From contig JAJTCN010000001.1 in assembly GCA_021323335.1 (NCBI GenBank), positions 62,001-126,000 on the forward strand: 64,000 bases of DNA, read 5' to 3'. Shown in pieces: positions 10,836 through 19,294 of the stretch. Every line of letters starts with the position of its first letter. Positions within the stretch are counted from its first letter, which is position 1. Made by a program: the position numbers and the translations under genes. The notes under the pieces were generated by a model. It was not told the DNA's origin and made no database searches. It saw nothing but the letters and a program-made list of their open reading frames with translations. The DNA comes from Ramlibacter sp. (GTDB lineage: Bacteria > Pseudomonadota > Gammaproteobacteria > Burkholderiales > Burkholderiaceae_C).

Positions 10836-11771
10836 GTGTGGCGAGTCGCGGTGAATAGCAAGCGCACTCCGCTGAGGCCGCCGAATGGGAGCGCCGCAAC
10901 CGCTGCTGCTGTTCGAGGGAAGCGCGTCAACCAGACTGAAGACGATCAGCAAGTTGTTGCGGCGCTTAATGAGCGTGCCCGATCCATGCAGGCGGATCCC
11001 GACGAAGTCGACAGGATGACGAGCGAGGTAATCACTCGATTCGCCTCTAGTGAAGGGGCTAGGCTTCGCAAGTGGATGGCGGCCTTTAGGGATCGGCAAG
11101 CTGTCCCCGCAGCGCGCGAGAGTGCGGCAGCGGCCATTGACCTCGACTCGGAAGCGGTGCTAGACGACGGCATTCTTCGAGACGGTGAGGGTCGGCCGCA
11201 GCCAGTTGACGTCGCAACTTTCCTGGACAGTTTGGCGTACTGGGTTGCCTCACGTAGGCCGCCAAAGCCATGGCAGCGATCGCCCCTATTGAACGAAGTG
11301 GCCACTAGAAGCCGCGAACTAGCGGACCTGCTTGAACAAAAGGATGGCCCCGAATGGCCGCTTCCGTTCGACTTGTTTGAAACTAGCGCGCGTCCAAGAT
11401 TCCTTGATGGCTCGTTTGCGGACTACCGACGTGACGTACGAGATCCCCTTCGGCGACAGAACTGGCCCGGGCTCCTGCGCAATCTCGCTGCGGAAGCGAA
11501 TCGACTCGAGCGGTTGAGTCGGATAGATACCGCAGTCCTGAACACGCCCCGACCGACCGCTCCAGGTGCTTGGGAGCGTCGTCTGGCCAGGGAAATTCGA
11601 GACTGGTTTCAACTCAAGTGCCGTACAAAGGCGCCACCTGAACTGATCGCAGACGTCATCAATTTGGGACGAACCCGCGCATTGCGCTCTGCGAGAGAAG
11701 ACGTCACCGGGGCGGAAGTCACTCAGTGGCTGCGGTCACCCCGTCCAGCGAGTAAGAAGCCGGCAGGGTAG
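10836..11771 (+). CDS. hypothetical protein, element-encoded
   Basis: The product is up to 311 residues, hydrophilic, Arg-rich and mostly helical, with no signal peptide or membrane segment. No domain is recognised. Both possible starts are GTG (10836, or 10851 giving VNSKRTPLRPPN), and the true one cannot be decided. It lies between the integrase and a HTH regulator, followed by a large hairpin. That position in integrative elements often holds replication, excision-control or element-specific accessory proteins, but I assign no function. Confidence 0.55.
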   Translation: MWRVAVNSKRTPLRPPNGSAATAAAVRGKRVNQTEDDQQVVAALNERARSMQADPDEVDRMTSEVITRFASSEGARLRKWMAAFRDRQAVPAARESAAAAIDLDSEAVLDDGILRDGEGRPQPVDVATFLDSLAYWVASRRPPKPWQRSPLLNEVATRSRELADLLEQKDGPEWPLPFDLFETSARPRFLDGSFADYRRDVRDPLRRQNWPGLLRNLAAEANRLERLSRIDTAVLNTPRPTAPGAWERRLAREIRDWFQLKCRTKAPPELIADVINLGRTRALRSAREDVTGAEVTQWLRSPRPASKKPAG

Positions 11772-11775
11772 ATCA

Positions 11776-11812
11776 ATGGTGTTTCTTTGCCGGATCCGAC
11801 CAGAAACACCAT
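11776..11812. promoter_or_regulatory. 11-bp inverted repeat upstream of the HTH gene
   Basis: The arms ATGGTGTTTCT (11776-11786) and AGAAACACCAT (11802-11812) are perfect complements separated by 15 bases. The spacer itself holds the palindrome CGGATCCG. No T-run follows, so it is not a normal intrinsic terminator. It begins four bases after the stop of the preceding gene and ends 51 bases before the HTH gene start. It could be an operator for that regulator, or part of an excision or replication site. Confidence 0.6.
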
Positions 11813-11863
11813 CGCATTGCGAGAACTGCAGACGGAACATTGGCGCACTTAAGGAGAGCGTCG

Positions 11864-12193
11864 ATGCACGAAGCAGTAACGTTGGGCCCACAGCTTGCAG
11901 CGGCCGCGCCGAAAAAGAACCAAGCCCTTCCCACATTGCTGAATGAGGGTCAAGTGGCTGAGCTGCTCGGGGTGAGCCGGCGGACCGTCCACGCTCTACG
12001 ACAACAGGACTGGTTCCCCCCCGCAATCGAGTTCGGACCGCGGGCGTTACGTTGGCACCGCGAAGAACTTCTTTCCGCCATTGTCGCTCGCGCGCCGCGC
12101 GTCACCAAACAAGAGGAGCCCGCGCAACTTGTTGAAGCGCGCGCCGAGCGACGGGTCTTCCAGTCAAGCAAGGCTGGTGTCCGCAAGTGGTAG
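11864..12193 (+). CDS. AlpA/MerR-like helix-turn-helix regulator
   Basis: The product is a 109-residue small DNA-binding protein. The centre (about residues 28-75) is a winged HTH of the AlpA/excisionase kind: EGQVAELLGVSRRTVHALRQ, followed by the wing FGPRALRWHREELLSAIVAR. Such proteins control excision or the early genes of integrated elements. A good AAGGAG lies eight bases before the ATG at 11864, which is therefore preferred over the in-frame ATG at 11840. It is the first gene of a run that leads into the replication genes. Confidence 0.75.
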   Translation: MHEAVTLGPQLAAAAPKKNQALPTLLNEGQVAELLGVSRRTVHALRQQDWFPPAIEFGPRALRWHREELLSAIVARAPRVTKQEEPAQLVEARAERRVFQSSKAGVRKW

Positions 12194-12244
12194 CCGCCAA
12201 ACTGAAGCGCTTAACGTGGTCATCGACCAATGGAAGGCACAGCC

Positions 12245-13273
12245 GTGACCGAGAAGCCTGATCAGCAAGACCGGGTAAAGACCAGCGGTCGCTACCGCAA
12301 GGTGGAGGTTCGCACCTGGGGCGACGCCAAGTTCCGTGCACTATCACCCATCCCGCCGTGCGGCCAAGGCCTGTGGCTATTCCTGATCACCGGGCCCCAC
12401 ACCGGGCCCATTCCTGGTCTGTTCCGGGCCGGGCGTGCAGCAATGGCCGAGGAACTGGGGTGGGAAACCAAAGACTTCGACGAAGCCTTCCGCGAAGCCT
12501 TCGAGCAAGGCATGGTCGAAGCCGATTTTAAGGCCCGCGTAATGTGGATCCCGAAGGCCATCTTGCACAACAAGCCCGAATCACCGAACGTGGTGAAAAG
12601 CTGGGCTGCCGAGTTCAACTTGATCCCGGAATGCGACCTTAAGTGGAAGGCATTCGAAGCTCTGAAAGCCAGCATCCACGCGCTCGGAGAGGCTTACGGT
12701 GAGGCTTTCGACAAGACATTCGCGAAGCCTTCCGGAAAGCCGTCCTTGAACGCTTCCGCGAAGACTATTCCGAATCAGGAACAGGAACAGAAACAGGAAC
12801 AGGAACAGGAATGGGAAGAGAAAGGTGCTAACGCACCTAATCAATCGACTTCGCTGGCATCACCTGTTCCGCGGGCACAGGCCCCGACGCTGGCACTGAT
12901 ACGCGATCCGCAGGAGATCCCGCCGTGCCCGGTAAAGCAGCTCGTCGCGCTTTTTTCTTTGAAGCTTCCCGAGTTGCCGAAGCCGCGATATGAGATGTGG
13001 AAGGACAGCACGGGCGCGGAAGCCATGCGGCGACGCTGGAAGTGGCTCCTTTCTCCAGAGGCGACGCGCGAGGACAACACCCGCTACGCGACCACGGCAA
13101 GTGAGGCCACGCAATGGTTCAGCAGGTTCTTCGACGCCGTTGCAGCTTCCGACTTTCTGACCGGACGAAGCGGCGATTGGAGCAACTGCGACCTCGCCTG
13201 GCTGATGAAGCGTGAGAACTTCATAAAGGTCGTGCAGGGCAACTACGGCAATAAGGCGCGGAAGGCAGCATGA
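12245..13273 (+). CDS. phage-like replication initiator/helicase-loader protein
   Basis: The product is about 342 residues. The N-terminal part (to about 150) resembles phage replication proteins that recognise the origin, with WGDAKFRALSPIPPCGQGLWLFLI near the start. A low-complexity linker of alternating Gln and Glu lies at about 178-194, followed by a C-terminal part ending in a basic tail (NKARKAA). Linkers of this sort separate origin-binding and helicase-loading halves in lambda O- or DnaT-like proteins. The gene overlaps the dnaB-like gene by four bases (ATGA), which supports this role. A GTG at 12245 has GGAAGG seven bases before it; the ATG at 12230 is the alternative. The function is inferred from context and architecture. 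Confidence 0.65.
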   Translation: MTEKPDQQDRVKTSGRYRKVEVRTWGDAKFRALSPIPPCGQGLWLFLITGPHTGPIPGLFRAGRAAMAEELGWETKDFDEAFREAFEQGMVEADFKARVMWIPKAILHNKPESPNVVKSWAAEFNLIPECDLKWKAFEALKASIHALGEAYGEAFDKTFAKPSGKPSLNASAKTIPNQEQEQKQEQEQEWEEKGANAPNQSTSLASPVPRAQAPTLALIRDPQEIPPCPVKQLVALFSLKLPELPKPRYEMWKDSTGAEAMRRRWKWLLSPEATREDNTRYATTASEATQWFSRFFDAVAASDFLTGRSGDWSNCDLAWLMKRENFIKVVQGNYGNKARKAA

Positions 13274-14739
13274 GCGCCCGCACTCCCATTTCCGAAGACG
13301 AAGCCTTCCGCGGCGCCGTGCTCAACGGCTCGCTGCGCAATGACCAAGCCGGCCAACTGTGCATGCCGCCGATGTCAATTGAGGCCGAGTCCTCTGTGCT
13401 CGGAGGCCTTCTTCAGGACAACGCTCTGTGGGACATCGTGGGCGACTTGGTCACCAAGGGCGACTTCTACCGCCACGAGCATAAGGTGATCTTCGAAGCA
13501 ATAGACGAACTGATCAAGTCAATGCGGCCGGCCGATGTCGTAACAGTGTACGAGCACCTGCAGCGGAGCCACAAAGGCGAAGAGATCGGCGGCCTTGGGT
13601 ACCTGAATTCTTTGGCGCAATACGTGCCCAGTGCCGCCAACACCCGCCGCTATGCGGAACTCGTGCGCGAGCGATCTATTCTGCGCCGCCTGCTCGCCGT
13701 AAGCCGCGAGATTGCGACCGCCGCTCTCAACCCCGAGGGCAAGTCGGTGAACGCCATTCTCGAGGCCGCAGTGCAGCGCGTGATGGCCATCGATGCCGGT
13801 GCCAACGACGAAGACTGGCAGCCCGGGGGAACCGGCATCGCAGATGTGATCGATCGCATGCAGGCCGAGGCGAATGGCAAGATCAAGCCCCAAATCATTT
13901 CCACCGGCCTGAAGGATCTCGACGAGCGGCTGGACGGGGGCATGCGTCCCGGCGAGGTGATCGTGATCGGAGCGCGCCCGAGCATGGGCAAGAGCGCGCT
14001 GGGCTTAACCATCGGAGTGACCACGGCGGGCGCCGGCGAGCCGACCGGCTACTGGTCCGGTGAAATGCCCAGGCCGCAGTTGTGGAACCGCGCACTCTCG
14101 ATGTTGTCTCAAGTACATCTAAGTCGCATCAAGCGCGCCAATCGACTTCTCGACGCTGACTGGCCGTCCATCACGCATGGCGCCGAGACGATCCGGTGTC
14201 TTCCGCTATACGTGAACGACAAGCCCGCGATGACTATCGCGAAGATGCGCGCGACGGCGAGGGGCTTGAAGCGTAAGCGCGGCCTGCGCGTTCTTGTGGT
14301 GGACTACCTCGGCCTCATGGACGGCACAGACCCGAAGCAGCCGCGCACCTATCAGCTTGAGGAGATTACGAAGGGGATGAAGCAGCTGGCCAAGGAGCTG
14401 GGGCTCGCGGTCATTCTGCTTGTGCAGCTGTCACGCAAGGTGGAGGAGCGGGTCGACCAGATGCCGATCCTGTCGGACCTTCGTGACTCCGGCGCGATCG
14501 AGCAGGATGCGGACATTGTGATCTTCGTGCACCGCCCGTGGAAGGCGAAGCCAGACTTGGGCGACGAGTGGAAGTATTACGCAAGGTTGTCTGTGGCCAA
14601 GCTTCGCGACGGAGAGCCCGGTTACGTGGACCTGATGTACGTGGGCGAGAACACTCGGTTTGGAGACTGGCCAGCGGGCATGAGAGTTCCGAGCAGAGCC
14701 CAAGCGGCGCGCCTCATGAACCCCGCTTCTCAGCTATAG
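13270..14739 (+). CDS. dnaB: replicative DNA helicase, DnaB family (element-encoded)
   Basis: This is a hexameric replication helicase of 489 residues, slightly longer than chromosomal DnaB. An N-terminal DnaB domain (about 30-130, SIEAESSVLGGLLQDN) precedes the RecA-like ATPase. Walker A is GARPSMGKSAL (about 235), Walker B VLVVDYLGLMDG (about 343), and the last motifs lie around LRDSGAIEQDADIVIFVHR (about 405-423). Within the element it follows a replication-initiator-like gene with a four-base overlap, which suggests the element replicates, or once did, under its own control. Confidence 0.92.
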   Translation: MSARTPISEDEAFRGAVLNGSLRNDQAGQLCMPPMSIEAESSVLGGLLQDNALWDIVGDLVTKGDFYRHEHKVIFEAIDELIKSMRPADVVTVYEHLQRSHKGEEIGGLGYLNSLAQYVPSAANTRRYAELVRERSILRRLLAVSREIATAALNPEGKSVNAILEAAVQRVMAIDAGANDEDWQPGGTGIADVIDRMQAEANGKIKPQIISTGLKDLDERLDGGMRPGEVIVIGARPSMGKSALGLTIGVTTAGAGEPTGYWSGEMPRPQLWNRALSMLSQVHLSRIKRANRLLDADWPSITHGAETIRCLPLYVNDKPAMTIAKMRATARGLKRKRGLRVLVVDYLGLMDGTDPKQPRTYQLEEITKGMKQLAKELGLAVILLVQLSRKVEERVDQMPILSDLRDSGAIEQDADIVIFVHRPWKAKPDLGDEWKYYARLSVAKLRDGEPGYVDLMYVGENTRFGDWPAGMRVPSRAQAARLMNPASQL

Positions 14740-14786
14740 GTGCGAACCAAAAATCAGCCATGTGGCGACGGACGCTGGAGGATTCT

Positions 14787-15476
14787 ATGAGCAGCAGGAC
14801 GGATGGTAAGCGGAGTGGATCTTCGCAGCAAATTCCAAGTTCATCTCGACGCCAAGTATCCCTGGGGCTCAAGAAGCGCGTGTTGGTCGCTGCTTTCCCG
14901 GATGCAGAAGACCTGGACGTAGCGCGGGCAAAGGGCGTCTTCGCCGTACGTCCGAGCACGTCAGCGGCGTTAGTCATGGAAGCCTATCCAACGGGGCAAG
15001 ACGAACTGGTGGGAGTAGTTGATGCACTAGAGGGGGACGCCGAACGAGTTATCGGCGGCGACCTGTCGAAAGTAGAAGCCATGTTGCTCGGCCAAGCGCA
15101 GGCACTGCAGTCGATCTTCGTGACGCTGTCTCGAAATGCCCGCGGTCACCACGACGTGAGATCTTTTGACGCGTGCTTGCGCATGGCCTTGAAGGCACAG
15201 AACCAGTGTCGAATGACATTGGAGTCGATTGCATGCCTCAGGGCGCCACGAACCGTCTTCGCTAAGCAGGCGAACATCAATCATGGGGGGAACCAGCAGG
15301 TCAACAACGTGCAGTGCGGAGTGACTCCGGAAAATTCAGCTTCACGGGAAAACGAACTATTGGAGGGTACGGATGGCAAATGGATGGACGCCCGAGCGTC
15401 GCGAACGGCAAGCGGAGCTGATTCGTCAATGGCAGCCGTGGGCAGTGTCGACCGGTCCGCAGACCGAAGAAGGTAA
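14787..15476 (+). CDS. hypothetical phage-type protein with C-terminal NHGGNQQVNN motif
   Basis: The product is a 229-residue soluble protein. It has a basic N-terminus, a central helical part (SKVEAMLLGQAQALQSIFVTL, then LRMALKAQNQCRMTLESIA), and near residue 165 the phrase KQANINHGGNQQVNN. I have seen that phrase in unassigned phage and island proteins, from memory. GGAGG six bases ahead of the ATG at 14787 decides the start. The last 104 bases overlap the next gene in another frame. No function is assigned. Confidence 0.6.
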   Translation: MSSRTDGKRSGSSQQIPSSSRRQVSLGLKKRVLVAAFPDAEDLDVARAKGVFAVRPSTSAALVMEAYPTGQDELVGVVDALEGDAERVIGGDLSKVEAMLLGQAQALQSIFVTLSRNARGHHDVRSFDACLRMALKAQNQCRMTLESIACLRAPRTVFAKQANINHGGNQQVNNVQCGVTPENSASRENELLEGTDGKWMDARASRTASGADSSMAAVGSVDRSADRRR

Positions 15477-15693
15477 GGCGGCGAGTTCAAAGAACGCCTA
15501 CAAGGGCGGGAACTGGCTGAAGCAGCGGCAATTCCGCCGGGAGCTTTACAAGGCGCTTAAGCGGCAGGCCGTGTTTGTTAGCGACGTGTGCGGGGGAAAG
15601 TGGACTCCGGAATTGGCTGCTTCTAGTGCTCTGGCCCTACTTGACCTCGAAGATCGCGCGGTCTGCATACGATTCGTCCCCGCCAGACGCTAA
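15373..15693 (+). CDS. small hypothetical protein with TGPQTEEGK motif
   Basis: The product is a 106-residue basic protein beginning MANGWTPERRERQAELIRQW. Its phrase PWAVSTGPQTEEGKAASSKN is a recurring signature of small unassigned proteins in proteobacterial mobile DNA (from memory). GGAGGG precedes the ATG by a suitable distance. It overlaps the end of the preceding gene by 104 bases in a different frame, so the two form a coupled pair. No enzymatic motif is visible. Confidence 0.6.
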   Translation: MANGWTPERRERQAELIRQWQPWAVSTGPQTEEGKAASSKNAYKGGNWLKQRQFRRELYKALKRQAVFVSDVCGGKWTPELAASSALALLDLEDRAVCIRFVPARR

Positions 15694-16412
15694 GACCTGC
15701 GGATTCGTGGTCCGAGGTTCCGGGGGCGGTCAAGTCGGCGAGGAACTCGCGGGATGCACCGGCGCATGTGGGGCCAAGAGTGAGGTGAGTCTTCGAAAGC
15801 CGCGGCACCAGGGCAGCCATACCGGACGCTATGTCCTCCAAACTGGTGTGGGGGCAGGAGCAAGTTGGCGCGCACGCTGTGGCCGATTCACCGTCTGCCA
15901 AATTTCGCCTTCCAACCTCGGTCCGGGAGCAAAGCAGACCCTGGCCGCCGGCACGTCTCCACGGGCCCAAGCTTTGGCTACTCGGTGTGGACCGTTCCCG
16001 AGTGCAGTTTAAGAGCCGGACCCGCAGAACTGTATGTTCGTCCAGTATGAAGGTGAAGGTTCGATTGCGTCGGGAGGCAGGTGCATTCCGCCCGCCCTAC
16101 GGCCAGGACCACACCGCAACGGGCGATCTGCACCTCAACCATCGGACGGCCGACGGCCGCAAGATCCCCCGCTCCAGCTCCTGAGCGCCGATCGCAAGTG
16201 GCCGAGCCTCTAGCAGCCGCGGATCAGCCTGGGGGCGAAGCAGTTCTGCTTCCTAGGCTTTGATCGGTACGGGAATGCTTTGGGTAATGCAGCAGTGGGA
16301 TTGCGAGCGGGCGTAGACAGGGTGGTTGCATTGACCAAGTTAGTCCCAGTGGATGGGCGGGCCGGCGACAGCCGCGGCAGCCATTCGTAGTGTTTTCTAA
16401 GTAAATCCTGAC
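15694..16412. other. 719-bp gap, tRNA-arm-like element and possible short ORF
   Basis: No convincing gene lies here. A stem-loop at 15699-15714 (CGGA, seven-base loop, TCCG) is copy A of the recurring tRNA-anticodon-arm-like element. A 45-codon open frame at 16047-16184 (MKVKVRLRREAGAFRPP...) is too short to judge and may be a gene remnant. The remainder shows no repeat or terminator I can support. Confidence 0.5.
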
Positions 16413-17195
16413 TTGGAAAGCCCTGCCTACTTCACAGCTCATCTGTTCACCGCCACAATCCTAGAAAGTAGCCAGCCCTTGACGGACGAAGAGAAAAAGC
16501 TCGTCGACGACGCCCGCCACTTCGCGAAGAAGAACGGGAGGGCGATTGCACGCGAGCTCGCGGACCTTGCTGTATTCCCGGGTGAGGAAAAGCCCGTCTC
16601 TGTGTTCATGGCCGGATCGCCCGGTGCCGGGAAGACGGAAGCCTCGAAGGAGCTGCTCAAGAAGCTTGGCGACAGCGTTCTACGTATTGACCCTGACGAC
16701 CTGCGCAGCCGCTTCCCAGGGTACACGGGCGCAAACTCTTGGGTGTTCCAGGGTGGCGTGTCTTTGCTGGTCGAGAAGCTGCTGGACTTGGCGCTGAGCC
16801 AGAAGCAGAGCTTCCTGCTTGACGGCACGCTGTCGTCCTACACCGTAGCAGAGCGGAATATTGAACGATCATTGAAGAAGGGGCGGCATGTCCAGATCTT
16901 GTACGTGTACCAAGAGCCCCAATTTGCTTGGGAGTTCGTCCAGGCTCGGGAGAACAAGGAAGGCCGCAATATCCGGCCGGAGCATTTCGTAAAGCAGTAT
17001 TTTGAAGCGCGCCAGGTAGTAGAAGCGCTGAAGAAGAAATTCGGGCAAGAGCTAATAGTCGACCTCCTGATAAAGAACATTGACGGAAGCGGTAGGCTGT
17101 ACAGAGCGAACGTGGATCAGATAACGAGTCACGTGCCCGAGAAGTACACGCATGAGCAGGTCTTAGAAATCACGAGTGAAGGAGCCGCAAGATGA
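16413..17195 (+). CDS. zeta-toxin-like P-loop kinase
   Basis: The product is about 260 residues and resembles zeta toxins, which phosphorylate UDP-N-acetylglucosamine or related sugars and block cell-wall synthesis. Walker A is AGSPGAGKTEASKELL (about 67-82). RIDPDDLRSRFPGY (about 93-106) holds the conserved acidic residues, and FLLDGTLSS (about 135) is the second core strand. Basic residues in the lid follow (RENKEGRNIRPEHFVKQY). The start is a TTG at 16413 with a weak ribosome site; the next Met is inside the P-loop, so a non-ATG start is required. No epsilon-type antitoxin is seen upstream. A small gene overlaps the 3' end. Confidence 0.78.
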   Translation: MESPAYFTAHLFTATILESSQPLTDEEKKLVDDARHFAKKNGRAIARELADLAVFPGEEKPVSVFMAGSPGAGKTEASKELLKKLGDSVLRIDPDDLRSRFPGYTGANSWVFQGGVSLLVEKLLDLALSQKQSFLLDGTLSSYTVAERNIERSLKKGRHVQILYVYQEPQFAWEFVQARENKEGRNIRPEHFVKQYFEARQVVEALKKKFGQELIVDLLIKNIDGSGRLYRANVDQITSHVPEKYTHEQVLEITSEGAAR

Positions 17196-17389
17196 TTTGG
17201 CCCTTAGGAAATGAACGCAGTCGATCAGTGACCGAGACTGCGTTCTCGAAGTTCATTAGGGAAGCTTCCTCTGAGGAGAAGAAGCGTGTCTATGCTGAGG
17301 TGCTGCAAAAGGCCACGGATAGCCAGGTTCGCCTCATAGAAGAAGCGAAGCAGGAGCGTGCGCGGGCCGCAGCCGAACCCGAGGCATGA
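17192..17389 (+). CDS. small protein coupled to the zeta-like toxin
   Basis: The product has 65 residues, is highly charged and is predicted to be almost entirely helical (SEEKKRVYAEVLQKATDSQVRLIEEAKQERARAA). It overlaps the zeta-like gene by four bases (ATGA) and is followed at once by a strong terminator, so the two form a two-gene operon. It could be the neutralising partner, but it does not resemble epsilon and its place downstream is unusual, so this is inference only. Confidence 0.6.
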   Translation: MIWPLGNERSRSVTETAFSKFIREASSEEKKRVYAEVLQKATDSQVRLIEEAKQERARAAAEPEA

Positions 17390-17408
17390 CACCGCGACGC
17401 TGAAGCGA

Positions 17409-17433
17409 GCGCACCAGTTGGTGCGCTTTTTTT
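17409..17433 (+). terminator. intrinsic terminator after the zeta-like operon
   Basis: A seven-base stem GCGCACC/GGTGCGC closes a four-base loop AGTT and is followed by seven Ts (17427-17433). It is the clearest intrinsic terminator in the window and ends the toxin operon. Confidence 0.85.
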
Positions 17434-17530
17434 GTCTCGCTTCAGGCGCCGCCGGTCGGCACCCACTTCCAGGCTCTGCGGAAAAACTCCAGTTGGGTGT
17501 GGGAGGTGGTCCTAACGACACGACTCGTGA

Positions 17531-17554
17531 TGTCTGCTTTCGGCCGAAGCAGCC
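17531..17554. repeat. TGCTTTCGGCC palindromic repeat, copy 1
   Basis: The sequence TGTCTGCTTTCGGCCGAAGC is an imperfect palindrome of a type common in proteobacterial spacers. Related copies occur at 19064-19084 and, in part, at 19949-19968. It lies between the zeta operon and the convergent gene pair on the minus strand. No function is known to me. Confidence 0.5.
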
Positions 17555-17592
17555 GTCGAAAAGGGAGTCAAGCGGGTCGGGGCAAAACTTGC

Positions 17593-18216
17593 TTAGGGCC
17601 GCAACTCAGAAACGGACATGCCGTTCTCCTCCACGACGAAAGCTCGAATCGCATCAAGATGCGTTGCGGTCTGGACTTGCGTCGACCGCGGTCGACTACC
17701 CGCGAGGTGGACGATCAGCACGCCTGAACAAGCGTTGGGAAAAGCCGCATACATCTTACGTAGCGTCTCCACTCTGGCATCCACGTGCTCGGACTCTTTC
17801 CTGAACGCCAGGGAAGTCATGATCATCACACGCCGCCTCGCGTTGATCAGGAGCAGCTTCAAGAAGTCCTCTGCTGCGTTCTTCATGACGCCATATGGAC
17901 CTGACGCACTTACGCCGCCGAGTTCGGATTCCACGGCCAGGTGAACATCAAACCTGTTCGGTGACAGGGCCAACGTGCCCTTCTCAATCAGGCTCTTGGG
18001 CGTGAACGAGGTCACCAGCACATCCACCATGTACTCCGAGTGCTGGCCTCCACTGCAAAGGACGACGAATTGGTCCTCGTACTCGCAGCGGAAGAACGCT
18101 TTAATGGCGAATGTGATTTCTTCCGTGCTCGGCTCCTCCAATTGGCTTAGCACGTCGCGCAGCCGTTCGTAGATGCGCTTGTAAGCGAACAGATCGCCTT
18201 GCTCGAGGTCTTCCAC
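17593..18216 (-). CDS. hypothetical protein (accessory region)
   Basis: The 207-residue soluble product has an N-terminal helical part and a central alternating pattern (FVVLCSGGQHSEYMVDVLVTSF, then FDVHLAVESELGG). Near residues 95-135 is a D-H-L-A-V-E-S-E core with downstream NARRRVMIMTSLAF. The spacing is weakly reminiscent of a restriction-endonuclease fold, but no definite PD-(D/E)XK motif can be drawn. It is co-directional with and three bases from the upstream gene at 18220-18900, so they form an operon. I assign no function. Confidence 0.55.
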   Translation of the reverse strand: MEDLEQGDLFAYKRIYERLRDVLSQLEEPSTEEITFAIKAFFRCEYEDQFVVLCSGGQHSEYMVDVLVTSFTPKSLIEKGTLALSPNRFDVHLAVESELGGVSASGPYGVMKNAAEDFLKLLLINARRRVMIMTSLAFRKESEHVDARVETLRKMYAAFPNACSGVLIVHLAGSRPRSTQVQTATHLDAIRAFVVEENGMSVSELRP

Positions 18217-18219
18217 TGG

Positions 18220-18900
18220 CTAGCCCCCGCTAAGCAGCACTGTCAGGCTGTCGAACTCACGATCTGAGAGCACCTTGTAGCTCTGGGTACCTGGGACTCG
18301 GCCCGAGTCGAAAACCCTCTTGAACTGGTCTTTCGCGAAAATCGGCGGCGTGGTTAGCTGCGTAGGAACGATGGGCGTGGTGATCACGAAAGCGCGATGC
18401 AATTTCGCACGCGCTATGTAGTGGGCATCCCAGTGCTCGATGGTCGCCGGCGGCGCCGCGTTCTGGTTCCAAGCCTGCTGCATTCCCGGGCCATCTGCCG
18501 GCAGGCCAGTCGTGTGTTCAAGGGGTAAATGGTGACTGCCCGGCACAATGCAATTTGATGGCAACGGCTCGTTTCGCTCCGCGTACCACGCGAGGGCATC
18601 CTCGTGGCATTTCAGCTTCTCGATCACGCGCAGCGCAGCGATGAGCGCCCACCCCTTGGCGCGCCGGAGGTAGCTGCCCTTGACAGTCATATAGAAGATT
18701 CGATCGCTCACCTGGAGTCGAGGGGCGAACAGGCCGGCGCGGCAAAGGGCGGTGATGGACGGATACCGCGACTGCAGGTCTGGCTCACGTCGGCAAGAAC
18801 CGTCCGAAAACGGCACTAGGTGCGGGTGATCGCGAAGGGCACGTTGCCCGTACACGGTCGAACAGAGGGGGTGAAAGCTGACCAGGAAGTTGCGCGGCAT
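18220..18900 (-). CDS. hypothetical protein, possible nucleotide-modification-associated domain
   Basis: The product has 226 residues. A beta-rich N-terminal half holds ITALCRAGLFAPRLQVSDRI and FYMTVKGSYLRR; the C-terminal half holds LAWYAERNEPLPSNCIVPGS. The run of a Cys-containing strand followed by V-x-D-R-I/W is loosely like Nmad (nucleotide modification associated) proteins, which occur beside DNA-modification genes. I offer that only as a weak lead. It is the first gene of a two-gene minus-strand operon; promoter elements would lie in 18901-19060. Confidence 0.5.
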   Translation of the reverse strand: MPRNFLVSFHPLCSTVYGQRALRDHPHLVPFSDGSCRREPDLQSRYPSITALCRAGLFAPRLQVSDRIFYMTVKGSYLRRAKGWALIAALRVIEKLKCHEDALAWYAERNEPLPSNCIVPGSHHLPLEHTTGLPADGPGMQQAWNQNAAPPATIEHWDAHYIARAKLHRAFVITTPIVPTQLTTPPIFAKDQFKRVFDSGRVPGTQSYKVLSDREFDSLTVLLSGG

Positions 18901-19294
18901 TCAGTAGTATGTTGCAACGCGAACTGCCGTTCGCTGCGATCGACACGGGTAGCGGGCCTAACGGCTGCGGTGTTCAAGAAGGGGGCTATGGGGTGCGCGT
19001 CATAGTCCCATATCAAGTCTTGGCGCTACTTCTGGGCGAACCTCAACTGTAATTATGGCTGAAGGCTGCTTTCGGCCAATAGCCGCCTCGTCCGCGGTCG
19101 GGTTTGATGAAGTTGCAGCAACACCGTGCTGCAGCTCCCTTGGCCCACCGGGAGTCCTATGCCCGCTGCCGACTAGGCGTTTCGGCTGCGGCCCATCCCC
19201 CCCGCGGCTTCTAATCCCACAACCCGCCATCTCGGTTTTGCCCGGCATTTCCCGTGCTATGTTGGAGGGGCCACATATTCCAGCAGGTTGTTTC
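18901..19294. other. divergent 394-bp spacer with hairpin and palindromic repeat
   Basis: This spacer separates a minus-strand operon from the HEPN-motif gene. It contains a hairpin with near-perfect arms GGGGCTATG (18982-18990) and CATAGTCCC (19001-19009). It also holds copy 2 of the TGCTTTCGGCC palindrome (19064-19084). The motif GGCTATGGGGTGCGC recurs almost unchanged near 54573. An open frame runs from 19055 into the next gene, but its first 80 codons are palindrome read-through and look non-coding. Confidence 0.5.

Noticed and set aside
12775-12825. A tandem DNA repeat (GGAACAGGAACA-like).
   Set aside because: It lies in frame inside the replication-initiator-like gene and encodes a Gln/Glu linker. 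It could be an origin iteron, but the coding explanation is enough.
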